A stretch of 64,000 nt of DNA from Gautieria morchelliformis. Taxonomy: Eukaryota; Basidiomycota; Agaricomycetes; Gomphales; Gomphaceae. The stretch is from positions 124,001 to 188,000 of the forward strand of contig WHVA01000036.1 in the NCBI GenBank assembly GCA_015179125.1, given 5' to 3'. Below the pieces are notes generated by a model. The model saw nothing but the letters and a program-made list of their open reading frames with translations. It was not told the origin of the DNA and made no database searches. The translations under genes and the position numbers were made by a program. Every line of letters starts with the position of its first letter. The stretch's first letter is position 1. This document shows positions 29,601 to 40,971 of the stretch, piece after piece.

Positions 29601-32181
29601 ATCATGCGTGCGCCCGCGAACATCGTCCCCGTGTCCGCCGCGCGCAAGGACACGCCGTCGCCGACGTCCTTCGTGTCCGCGAGGAGCGGCGCGTCGGGCA
29701 CGCACGCCCCGTCCCCGACGTCTTTGGCGTCCGGGAGGAGCAGCGCGTCGGGAACGCATGCCCCGTCCTTGGCGTCCACGAGGAGCAGCGCGTCGGGCAC
29801 GCACGCCCCGTCCTTGACGTCCTTGGCGTCCGCGAGGAGCAGCGCGTCGGGCACGCACGCCCCGTCCTTGACGTCCGTGCGCCCGCCGCCGCTGCCGCTA
29901 CCCCCGCAGGGCAAGGTTCTCCCGTCGCTCGTCGCGACGCAGCGCCGCCAGCTCGCGCGGGAAAACCGGGAGCGCGCGGGCGGCGGGGCGTCCTCGTCCC
30001 CCGCATCCCCCACGTCGTCAGCGCGCTCGGTGTCAACGGCGACGTCGGCGGAGTCTGCGGGGGCGTTCATTTTTGGGTTCGGGTTGGGGTTGGCGGGCGG
30101 GCTGGCGGCGGCTGGCACGACGCCGCCGAGGAGCCCGGTGTTGGCGTATCTGGAGGGGGGGAAGGTGGCGAATGTGGGGGGGTTGTGGTTGATTCGGAGG
30201 CGGAAGAGGTGGAGGATGAGCATGAGCATGGGGAGGAAGATGATGACGCGGTGCCCCTCGGGCATCTCCGCGTGCAGAAGGGCGGGAACGGGAACGGGAA
30301 CGGGAACGGCGTGGCGGTGGGGCGCGGGGGCGGGTGCCGGCGTTCTTCTGGGCATGCGTTGGCGGCGGGGCACGCGTGCGGCGACCTAGACCGGGACCGG
30401 GATGCGCAGGTGGTGGACGCCCCAGACGTGTATGACCATGAGATTGCACTCGCGACGCCGGCTATTACCGTGAATGGCTTCGGGATCGAGGACGACGACG
30501 ATCTGCCGCCCAAGTCGCCGTCTAATGCTTCCCCGCCGCCGCCGCCGTCGTCATCGTTTAACGATCCCTTCTCGGACGACGACAACATCCACAACAAGGA
30601 CAGCGATGAAAACGGCGTCAACATAGACAACGCCGACAACAACGACAACAACGACAGTGACGACTACGATGAAGACAACGACGCTGCCCCCACCCGGCCC
30701 CCGCCCCTCCCGCTCGTCCTCGCCCCCATCCAGGAGTACATCCACCGCGACTTCGACCCGCACGCCCTCTTCGCGGACCTCCAGGAGGTCGCGCAGGGGC
30801 AGTATGGGTCCGTGTATGCCGCGTCTGTGCAGGACCCGCTGCAGAACCACAACCGCAACAACAACCCCGATACCGACGCGCTCGACACCGGCGCAGACGC
30901 GGACGCAGCGCTCGTCGCAGTGAAGCTGGTGCGCGTCCCGCCGTGCGGCACGCCCAAGATCGGGCAGCTGCGCCGCGAGCTCGCGCTCATGGCGCAGGTA
31001 AGGCACCGGCACATCCTCGGCGCGGACGGGCTGTTCTTCGCCGCGGACGCGGACGCGGAGCGCGGTAACGGTGCGGACGGCACGGATGGTGGGGAGGAGG
31101 AAGGGAAGGGGGATGGGGAGGGGGCGGGGACGCTGTGGATCCGCATGGAGCTAATGGAGCGCAGCCTCGCGGACGTGCTGGTGCTAAGCGCGGAGGGGCT
31201 CGCGCTCGAGGAGGGGGCGATTGCGCGCTTTGCGGCGGATGCAAGTGTTTCCTTGCTGCGTTCTACCGTGATGCCGTGCTGACATTGTGCTTTTTTCTTT
31301 TTTTGGGGGGGTGGTTTTGGGTTTTGTGGTTGCAGGCACTGCTGGCACTGGCGTACCTTGCGGGGCTGGGCATCGCGCACCGCGACGTGCGCTCGGATAA
31401 TTTGCTCATTGGCAGCGATGGAGTGCTCAAGCTCGGTCAGTACAGCCACACACACACATATTGTGCGGCCTAAAGGGTATCTGCTAACACGCGCATTTTC
31501 TGTTTTCTTTGCACACAGCCGACTTTTCGAACGGGATCCGCGTGGCGCCGCACGACGCGCTGTGCTTCGAGATCGTGGGCGTGCACCACTGGCAGGCGCC
31601 GGAGATGCGCAGGTGAGTGCATGGCGCGCGGGACATGCATATCATCATACCATACTCAAATGCTGCATTGCGTCCCCAGGGGCCACTACGATGCGTCCAA
31701 GGTCGACATCTGGTCGCTCGGCGCGACGGTACGTAACTAAAACATATAATTTATAATTTTCGCGCTTTTCTCTCCTCTTTTCGCTCTGTGGCTACGTGAC
31801 ACGACGCTCACGCGCGCCCCATGACAGGTGTGGGAGTGTGCAGAGGGCGCGCCGCCGTTCGCGGACGTCGAGGACACGAGCGCGCTGGGCGACCGCTGGC
31901 CGCCGCTCGCGCGCGCCACGGCGCTCTCGGACGCCTTTCACGAATTTTTGCGCCTGTGCTCCGAGCCACCGGCGTCCCGGCCCGCGGCGAGCCAGCTCCT
32001 CCGCGTACGTGTCACGCGCTACTATCCTCTCCCAGGCACTCACGCACTGACATTTGGTCCACTCCAGGACCCCTTCATCCAGCAGGCGTGTCCGCGGAAA
32101 TACATTCTCGAAGTATTGCGTATGTGTCGGGCGATAGAGGAGGGGGTGCAGCAGCAGCCCGATGACGATGGGGACAACTAG
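26691..32181 (+). CDS. STE20/PAK-like protein kinase with very long low-complexity N-terminus
   Basis: The long first exon encodes a Pro/Ser/Thr/Ala-rich region of about 1,300 residues beginning MEKNQSRFSTLRVFKLGTR, with several peptide repeats. The kinase domain follows: glycine loop AQGQYGSVYAA, lysine LVAVKLVRV, helix-C RRELALM, then after an intron AHRDVRSDNLLI (catalytic HRD), LADFSNG (DFG replaced by DFS), HHWQAPEMR (APE), KVDIWSLGATVWE and SRPAASQLLRDPFI. Exons after the long one: 31336-31435, 31519-31612, 31680-31728, 31828-32004, 32068-32181. The order and motifs fit the STE20/PAK group (polarity and MAPK signalling), but I see no CRIB domain. The frame changes between about 30140 and 30185, next to a run of seven G's; a base error or a very short intron would explain it. 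Total about 1,700 aa. Confidence 0.85.
27245..27390 (+). repeat. 24-bp coding repeats (LPRAPTP-type octapeptide)
   Basis: Six tandem units of (L/P)PRAPTP/H plus a linker residue (e.g. PPRAPTPN, LPRAPTHN) in the kinase N-terminus. Units 3 and 4 are nearly identical in DNA, which points to recent slippage or unequal exchange. Confidence 0.8.
29330..29545 (+). repeat. ACC-rich microsatellite and 18-bp/6-bp tandem repeats in kinase gene
   Basis: Poly-Thr coding ACC/ACT triplets (29340-29410) run into about four copies of an 18-bp unit, ACAACCACCACCCCCGCC, then into GACCCC hexamers (29510-29540) encoding Asp-Pro repeats. Length is likely variable between strains. Confidence 0.85.
29660..29885 (+). 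repeat. Ser/Ala/Gly-rich peptide repeats (SSASGTHAPS)
   Basis: Five tandem units built on RSSASGTHAPSPTSLAS with near-identical DNA and unit lengths of about 39-51 bp, in frame, ending before the basic segment preceding the kinase domain. Confidence 0.8.
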
Positions 32182-32283
32182 GATAACTCCGGAACACTCT
32201 TTTTATTTCTTTTTTTCGTTTCCTATCTTTTCATTCGTTCGTTTTTGACTACCTACCCATCATCTTAGCCACATCTATAGTTT

Positions 32284-35200
32284 TTATTGCATTAACACAT
32301 CGAGACTCCCACACGTCCTCTCCATCACCCTCTTCAGCGCGCGTGCCGCCCGGCCGACGTCGTCGTGCTCGTCATCCGCACACTCAGCGACGAACGGGAC
32401 GGTGTCAGACGCGAGCCCCGCGAGGCGATCGCCGTGCGCATCCCAGAGGTGCGCGGCGCACTCGAGCGCGAAGAGCCGCACCTGCGAGGCGTCCGCGCGC
32501 GTCTGCATGAGCAGCTCGAGGTTGAGCGTTTTGAGCGCGGCGTCGTCGTCGTCCATGAGCGCCACCACGGCACCCAGACAGTTTTTTAAGGCGAGTCTCG
32601 TGTCGCCCGCGCCCGCCCCAAGGGACGGGCACACCCCGACCTGTGTGACGAATGGGGGAATAAGCCTGCGCAGCTTGTCCGCGCGCCAGAATGCTGCACG
32701 CAAAGAGTGCGATTAGCTAGACGCAATGTGTAGAGAAAAGCGCGCGTGCTTGCCTCCTTCGTCTTCAGTCAGACATGTGTGAAACAATTCGACGACTGAC
32801 ATCCATAGCGTCTCGGGCTGGCTCCGATTTGACGTGAAAGATTCTAATATGTTCGTGAGGGGAGCTAAGGTCATGCCCATATACGGTGTTACGAGACCCT
32901 AGGATAAGAGTTATTACGGAAATGACACAGGGATAATGTTACCTTGAGCAACGTGACGAGCGCCCTCAATACGCGACAGAACATGATTTGGCGATCGATA
33001 AGCTTCTCTACGAAGGTCAAGGGGCGGTTAGAATAGCCAAAGTGCTGAGCAGAGGCCACGAACCGGAAACGTCAATAAAAGCCCAATCGAACAGACGGCG
33101 GAATATAGGCCTGAACGCTGCATCGTTCAACTTGGTCACGACATCGACAAAGGCCGCCAATGTGAGGGCCTCAAACTTCTCCGTTCCCTGAAGAGTTCGT
33201 TAGAACTACTCCGCACAACAGCAACGCAACTAACCTGCCGGTCTAGCTGGCCGCACATGTCGAATGCATCGAGGAACAACTTAAAAATGTCTCGAAGGTT
33301 GTCGTGGACATCATCACGCGGAGCGTTCCGAACCACTCGTTTGAACAAGTCGAAAAACGCCTCCCCGGCACTCCAAGAGGGCTGCGGCGAAAATACACTA
33401 AAAGTCAGGCACGTGCGTGCGGCGACGAGTAGCCCATGCTCACACTCTGGCTTGCAGACAGTTCAGCCCATATACGCAACAATGCTGGCAATAACTGCTT
33501 CGCGGGAACACGTTTCGCCATGGTCTTTCGCAGGCTAAGGAATATGGGGCGAGTCTGTAAGCTGAGTTCGCCCAGCCGTACAAGCTCATCGATGCTCCAA
33601 AACTGTGATATAGAGGATAACAGCGCGACAAGCACGGCCTGGGAAGGCTGTTCAAAGCGGAAACCATCGCCTGCGAGGCATCAGTAGTGATGACACGCTG
33701 GTCAAGCACACTCACCATCAGGATCTGACTGAGAATCACGCAAAACATTGCTACAAAACCCAACCAGGTCGTGAAAGAAAGGCAACACCCGGGGACCTAT
33801 TTTCATGCTGTTGTAATGCATATTAGAATTGGCCAGTCTAAACAGAAGATGTTCATCACCATAATGGAAGGATACACTCAAGCGCATTCGCAGTGCAGCT
33901 CCTTTGATTCACTGCGTTATTAATGATCAGCGGAAGAGCTCTAGTTAAGGTCGGAATCTCTCGGGTGTCCGCAGTCTCCGCAATCGCGCGCAAAGCATTC
34001 AGAATGGCGAGAAAACTCGAGGCATCCGGTGAGTTCTTGAGTGTCTTGCACATATGGTCGATGATACCGGTGATTGTCGGCGATATATCTTGACGTATTT
34101 TTGGCGTGATGTTCGCGAGCCGCGAGGCAAGTAAATTCATTGCGCCTGTTTCGATCTATCCTGGACCATGAAGAACCTATATTATAATTTTGAGCAATGT
34201 ACTCACGGCGAGGTTGTTTGATGATAAGATGGTGCTTATTGTTGCCGCAAACTCCGTTGCGGATATGACGCGTAGAAGGTGACCCAACGCCTTCGTGGCA
34301 GCCTTGGACACATCAGAAAACTCAGGGGAATTTTCCTTGTCAAGATTTGCTAGGCCCAGAAGTAGTCCAACCGATTCTTGACTAGTAGCCTCGAGGGGTG
34401 CATTACTGTTTCGTGAAGACTTTTGCAAAACCAAGTCTACGAATAGAACAATGGCTTCCATCTGTCGTTTTGTGGCAGTAACAGAAGGAGTTGATTGGTC
34501 CCCATCCCTGGTACTCACGTTTAAACTTACTCATTAACGAGAGGAAGGTCTGCTCACTGAGATGGCTCGAGGAATGCATCTTGTGACATCGAGTCTGAAT
34601 TTGCAAATCGGCCAAGGAGCCGAGTAGTTTCGCGCAGGAGCTCTTCGATGGACTACGAGGAGCAACATCAAGATGACGTGAAAAGAGACATGAAAAGATG
34701 ACACACCGTGAAAGGAACTGCCATTGAATTGGCTTGTAGGATCGCCAGAGGCAGACCGAGTGCATTTGCGGTCTCTCCGGGTTTCTTGCGCACAACTCTA
34801 TTTGCTACCTTGTCCACCAAAAGTAAACAGATGGAAACAGCGAATTCGTCCCGACCAAGGACGTCGACTAAATGACTAAAAAACCTTCAAAGCCAATTAG
34901 ATGTGGCCGCTAGCTTCATCACACACAGGGACTTACTTGGTTCTGCGATGTCTAGGGACATGTGTCGCAGCATCAGTGAACACGCGGAGAAAATCTCTAG
35001 ATGCTACAGGGCGTATGATAAACAGCTGGACGTAGTCACTGACCACGTTCTCACCTATCTGTAACTCTAAGGAACCCGGATTCTTGGCTTTAAGTGAGGT
35101 TATTACAACAGGAACAATACTGTCGATGGTCTGGGCATAAGAGATGGATTTAAAAAAAGGAAATTTTGAGCTTAAGAGAAACTCGCGCCTTTTGCACCAC

Positions 35201-38200
35201 ACGGAAACTGTAAGTGTCGTCGCGATGGAAAACGTTGGAACCCATGAATGTGAACACTGGCATCACGTTTTGCATGACAAATTCCGGGGCTAAACGTGCT
35301 AAATTCGCTATGAGGAGGAGCGCCTGGTTAAAGGTCTGGGGGTTGTCCGAAACTTCAAATAGAGTTGAGCTAATATCCCAATCTAGCAGACAGTCACATA
35401 CCTCGTAAGAGTTCCACCAATATCTCCATCCTGACTGAATTTGGGGCTAACGCTTTGTGATCCTAGTGCACTAATAAGATAATGACCCCGGGACATCTCC
35501 AGCACGTACCAGGATGGACGATGCGATCGATTTCAACATTGACATAAGCAGCTGCATAAGGTAATTGGCGTCTGACTGGGAGGAGTGAGTATGAAAAACC
35601 CGCGTAAGAACGTCGAGACCCGTTGACATGAGTTCCACAGAACCCGGCATATCATGGGCTACCAGAATCTCGACAAGAACAGTCATGGGGCCCAGCGCCG
35701 ACTCCTTTGTCGCATCATCCCTAAAGGGCCCCCGGTACGTCAATATTTTAGTAGCACTAAAGACTTGCAACTTACGGCGTCAGCTTGGGCCGCTTGGATG
35801 CTCGATGAGAACTGTCGGTTCCAGCTGGCTGAAAATGCACAAGAAGCGAAGCTATCAGGGTGCCTTCTTTCAACAAAATACCCATTGCGTCCTTGATGGC
35901 TGCGTTATAATCCTGGTAGGATTAATTAATCAAGCAGGTATGGCATATAAAGGAAACAGGCGCACGGGAGAGGCATCTGCGCATTCAACAAGCAAAATGC
36001 AAATCTCGCGCTTAAGGTCCGTCGTTAACGACCCAAACAGGCTGCTACAAAGCTGGTGGAGAACTGCTTTGTGAGCAGAAGTAGGAGCTTTGTCTAGCTG
36101 AAAGCTCAGTCGTAATGTAAACCAATAGTAGAGATAATTCACCGCTCATAAACGCAAAGCGCACTAATTTTATAAACGTAGTCCATGATCCGCTGCCCGG
36201 CTCAGTCAGCTCCGGCGCTGCTGTTCTATCATATGCTCCAAGCAATAGTTGAAGATATGCAGCACCAAGAGGCTTATCTTCCATGTCCCATAGGCATACT
36301 TGATCTCCAGACACAATAGTCTGAATAAGAGGAAGTAACATGTGCAACTTCACTCTATGGGGGATATTCTTCAATATTTCGAGTAGTCCAACCCGAGCTG
36401 ATATAGAATTCCACGCAATGGCATGGGAGAGCAGGTAACAGAGAATTCGCTGCTTGTAGCTAAAAACGTGTTATTTACCATCTTGTCAAATAGAGTGGGC
36501 AACGAACGGCTCACCCAGACTCTTTTTTATTATCCGAAGGCGACTTGCACAGCAATTCCTGGGCAAATACGCCGAGAAATTCACCGTCATTTAAAAAATG
36601 CTCGCGACGACTGTTCAGAGTTGAGACCAAATGACCAAAATCTAACCACTCCAGATATTGAACATCACCTGTAATTGCTTTATAGTAAGTAATTGTAAAT
36701 CAGGGAAGCATATAATAACAAACTCGATCTAGTCCCGTATACTGAATCCAATGCATAAACGGCAGGAGACCCTGTAGCCGTGGCCGACTGCGAAATAATG
36801 GAGACACAATCCATTGCAGCCGATCGAACGGCAGGGTGCGCTGATCGCAAAGCAATGAAAAGGGGAGGCAGCACCACCTGAAAATCATGCGGATGTTCTT
36901 CGTCACCTACTTGGGCACGAAGGAATGCTGCACCATGGAACAAAGCAGCATGAGATAGGTCGACCAATTCCGTGTCAGAAAGAATGCCGCATGTCCAGAC
37001 TCCTGCGAGGAATAACAGTGTCTGTTCCCTGAGATTTACAAACAACGCTTTAAGAAGGCTTGTAGAAAGCGAGCCGGCGGTGGAGCTAGAGTTCGCGAGG
37101 GCATATATGCTATGCGCAAGTTCTTTGAAGTTTTTTCCACGCATATCCGAAGAGTTCTGATTTACCAAGATTATTCAGAACCACAAACCCCGTCAGGTGG
37201 GAAGAACATACCAAGGGACCATCTCCCAACCAGTCGATTTTAACATCGACAGGTTGCTGAACTATTGGCAGTAGAGCTAGAATGGCTACTTGTAGGCGGC
37301 GTGTTATTCCGGGGCTGCTGGGCTTCAGTATGACACCTTTCAACAACATGTCATTGGATATGACCTAGATTTACTGTAAGTATCTGGCCTCTTTGCTATG
37401 TAAATACTCACTTCTTGAAGAGTTGTTGCGCCAGCCATTACGCCCTGGAACACATCCAATGACTGAATCCCCATTGACGACAATATCCGCTGAGCTGCAT
37501 CAACCTGGTGTTCTCCAGAGAGCTGGTTCAGTAATGATCTGAGTATTAGATAACATATATTGGTTGTGTGCGCATCAGAAGAGCTCAGGAGACAAAGTAG
37601 CATATTCAAGTGACGAGGGTAAGCATTCGACGCCACAATGTTGCCTGGCATGGTCATTGCCCATCAGAACCAAATGGGTGGCTTTAATCAGACGACTCAC
37701 CAGCGATACAGCTTGCCACAGACAAGTTGACCATTGTCATCTCTTCTATGGATCTAGTTGTCGCATCGGCTATGGGGTGCGCCACCAGAACATCCGTGCA
37801 ACCCTGTAGTAGTTCATACTGAGCGAACATAGAGTCGCTCAGCAACTGCCAAACGTATGCAGCTGTCTTCTGACGAGGTTTGGTGAAAAGGAGGTATGGA
37901 AGAAATATGCGTTCGAAGATGTTAGGAGCAAGATCGGGACTATGGCGATACACCTCCCCCGCGATGAATGCGAAATGTAACCGCATGACAGCTCGGGAAA
38001 CATCTGGAGCAGCCAAGGCACAAGATGCGGCTTCGATGAACGATAAGTTGGAAAATATGGGAAGGACGGCCTTAGGGTCGCTATAAAGTGATTCTATCAC
38101 GGCCACATTACTGTCTGCCACACGTGCTCGCAAGGCATCACACTGTAGGCACCAGTGAGCTAACGTCAGTATAAGACATGGATGCCTTACCATTTCTACG

Positions 38201-39978
38201 TTATTCTCAGACTCCACGCTCGTGCTAGCTAATGTCTTAATGATTTCTCGTACAGCAGTGACGCGGCTAGCGATGTCCGCTGCATTACTGGAAAGTATCC
38301 ACTTTCCATGGTCCCCGGAACTTGTCGACGGCTACAAATATATGTTGAATGCAATGTGGGAGTAGAAGGAGGGCTGGCTTACAAGGGCAACTGAGCGAAG
38401 AATTTGTTCAAACGTCTGTCGATCGCCCTCCTCCACAATGGCCGCAAGCAGCTTCGCTGACTCCTCCGAGAATATAGGACCATGTCGTTGGTAAATCACT
38501 GTCAGCAACTGAAGAGCGACAGAGTTAGGCTCCCCTTTCGATCGCAGCATGGTACCCAGAAGAAGATTAATTGTACGTTCAATTGCCGAATTCACCACGG
38601 ACGGGGATGTCAGCAATGAATTGAGTATGTTACCCGCGATTGTCTCGTTTACACTAATGTCAAATATATCTCGAGTATTATTTTCAACAACATAATCACG
38701 TACCGCTTAACAAGACTGGGCAACAGAGGAAGCACTAGTTTCTCTACCCCAACATATAGCCAACAATCTGCCAGTGTGTCTATGAATCCTCTAAGCATCC
38801 AAGGAGTTAGAAAAGCTTTGTCGAGATACGCAAAAAAAAAAAAAGAGAGAGAAAACTTACGGCAGATTCACGATATTGTCTACTATTGATTCCGGAAACT
38901 CCTCCTGTTGATCCTGAGGCGCAACGAGGGCGACAAAGAAAGGTAATATTTGCCTTGAGTTTACATGCCGCTGACCTTTGATCATCTCGGAGAGAACAGC
39001 TACAAGTCCCTGGGGACTAAGGTGACATCGCTGCGAGAGTGCCGCCAAGGAAACGTAACCAGCCAGCTGAAAAGTGGATTAAGAGACGGACCCGGAAACT
39101 GAAATATTGCTTACAGCCGCATCTTGGTTGGAATCGGGTGCAAAAGCTCGAGTCAGGGCAGGCAAGACAAAAGCCACAATCTCCTGATCGACTTTCTTCT
39201 TGCGCGAGAGATAATTGATGGTGACACTCGCAGTAAAGCCGGTCAGAGTACGGTATGTCTGTCCTGCTCCAAGAGCATCCGGGAATAGTGCCAACACGAA
39301 ACGCGCCAAGTCTTGGTTGACAAGCATCTCGTCTACGAGCATGCTTCTAGGTAAAGGTTTTGCAGCAGCCTTTAATGGGACCAAAAAAGACCAGAGATTC
39401 GATTCCCTGAGAGAAAGGTCGATACATGATATAGCTATGGAAGAGCTATAACGCACTTGACATGCAGAATCGATATCATCTTCGCAAACTGGGCAGTCTC
39501 ATGGTACGGCAGAAATAAAGCCATCAGCCCATCAACGTTAAACTCGTTCACCCTGGTGTAAGATAAACCCAATATCAGATAAATAAGCGAAGCTGCCAAA
39601 CCTAAATCTTCTAATAATCCACTCCAAGGCTTTTGACGAAGGACTCTCCAACAAGTAGGGCCCCAAATCCCTAAGAAATGAGCCTAACGTCCTATCAAGT
39701 TCTGCATTCTGGCTCTCCGACTGAAGAGTCCTATCTAGGTCACGAGCTGCATCAGAGAACAAATTAGCATCATATTTGGCGAACTTCGCATTCAGTGATT
39801 TCAGTTTCGAAAGACCGTTGACGCCTAGAGCATGAATAGAGTGATAGTCGTGCTGGTCTGCTTCGCGGCTCGCAAAAAGGTAGGATTCTGCATGCTTCCG
39901 ACGAGACCTATCGGCTAGAAGAGAGGCATTGAGCGACACCCCTTTCGACAACTGAGCAGCTAGGCTCGTGGCGACCAT
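32284..39978 (-). CDS. UTP10: U3 snoRNP-associated protein Utp10 (HEATR1)
   Basis: A minus-strand gene of about 7.7 kb with more than 20 short introns, encoding roughly 2,000 aa. The N-terminus matches Utp10: SLAAQL, then FDTI-like DYHSIHALGVNGLSKL, LLESPSSKALEWIIRRFR, and EFNVDGLMALFLPYHETAQF after the first intron. The middle is a run of HEAT-type helix pairs. The C-terminus has the BP28CT-type end: LNLELLMQTRADASQVRL, RLAGLASDTVPFVAECADD and ERTCGSLDVLMQ. Utp10 is a subunit of the t-Utp subcomplex of the small-subunit processome, acting in the nucleolus on pre-rRNA transcription and 18S processing. The start (39976-39978) gives MVATSLAAQL as in the family. It is convergent with the kinase (102 bp between stops) and divergent from MIC19. 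Individual internal exons were not all resolved. Confidence 0.93.
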
Positions 39979-40082
39979 AGCGCGAAAAAGCACTTTAGCT
40001 GTGACGCCGGCACCCCGGCACGTCACTCTGGGGCTTACGGCTCTACGATTACATAAACTCAGGCTGAAGCCAGGAGCGTCCG
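39979..40082. promoter_or_regulatory. 104-bp divergent promoter of UTP10 and MIC19
   Basis: Only 104 bp separate the two start codons. An imperfect palindrome, GTGACGCCGG (40001-40010) facing CCGGCACGTCAC (40015-40026), sits near the UTP10 end. The GTGACG/CGTCAC half-sites recall the element at 9244 in the BAP31/UBP6 promoter. Confidence 0.5.
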
Positions 40083-40818
40083 ATGGGTGCAGGCCAGTCC
40101 TCCGAAAAGGTTGTTTACAACGAAACACCAATACAGGTCCATCCCTAGTATTCGCCGCATACTATCTCTACTAACGAAACCACGACACGCCAGTTCTCAA
40201 ATGACCTGATCAATCATCTCTCTGACGAGCTTGCCTCGCCCGAAACAAATGCTGCACAACAATCCATCCTTGACCACCATGTTCGATCTCGCATTCAAGC
40301 TGAGCTAGCACGCTTAAGGGACGAAGAAGAGGGAGTGATGACTCAGATTGAACAAGCACTGGAGCGGGAGAATATTGATCGTGAGAGACAATCGGCTGTG
40401 CCAGGAGGCGAAGATGGACATGGGGACGCCGAGGATGGTGGACCATCTGGAGTTCCCGATGGCGCAGTGCGTTCGAGTGCGTCTCTGATGGAGGACTTGA
40501 AAGAAGTGCAAAGCAAAGTAGAACGATTCCACCAAAGACGAAGCCTAGATGACGTGCCGGAGGTGAAAGCCACATCAGAGATGCTGGTTGAATGCTATAG
40601 GTACGAGTTCTATGTCTCAATTTCGTACTGAACTATCAACTTCTCATCGCCACAGACAAAACCGAACAACCTCGCTGAATTGTTGGAAAGAAGTGGCTGA
40701 TTTCAAAGATTCCGTGGCACGGGCAGAACAGGCTAGTCTCTTTCTGGCACTTGAGACTGATTATGGCTCATGCTAACATCTCTCCGTATTCCAGAAATTT
40801 ATAGATACATTACGCTAG
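40083..40818 (+). CDS. MIC19: MICOS subunit Mic19 (CHCH-type)
   Basis: Four exons (40083-40136, 40194-40600, 40656-40731, 40795-40818) join in frame to 186 aa. The N-terminus MGAGQSSEKVVYNETPIQFS has the Met-Gly of a myristoylation signal and the family's conserved start. A long charged coiled coil follows (IQAELARLRDEEEG, IEQALERENIDRER), then a C-terminal cysteine pair CYRQNRTTSLNC, the CX10C motif of fungal Mic19 oxidised by Mia40. Mic19 joins the Mic60 and Mic10 subcomplexes at cristae junctions of the mitochondrial inner membrane. The last intron (40732-40794) must start with GC (CAG|GCTAGT) to give the usual short end EQKFIDTLR; it has a perfect CTAAC branch site. A GT donor 4 nt later would instead add about 30 atypical residues. 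Confidence 0.92.
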
Positions 40819-40971
40819 CCGACCACTCTGCGTCCAATGGTCCAGTTCTACAATATATCGAACGCGACCAGTTCGCAACGCAGGATTGACAAATGTTCAG
40901 TAAAAATATTTCAAGATGTAGAAAAGCGTGACCTTAGGCTAAATAAAGGGTAGAACCCGATCAGGAGGGTA

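Noticed and set aside
28073..29858. Very long antisense open frames (up to 477 codons) opposite the kinase N-terminus
   Set aside because: They mirror GC-rich, repeat-built coding DNA, which has few stops on any strand. Their translations are Gly/Arg/Val repeats without domains, while the plus strand leads in order to a kinase.
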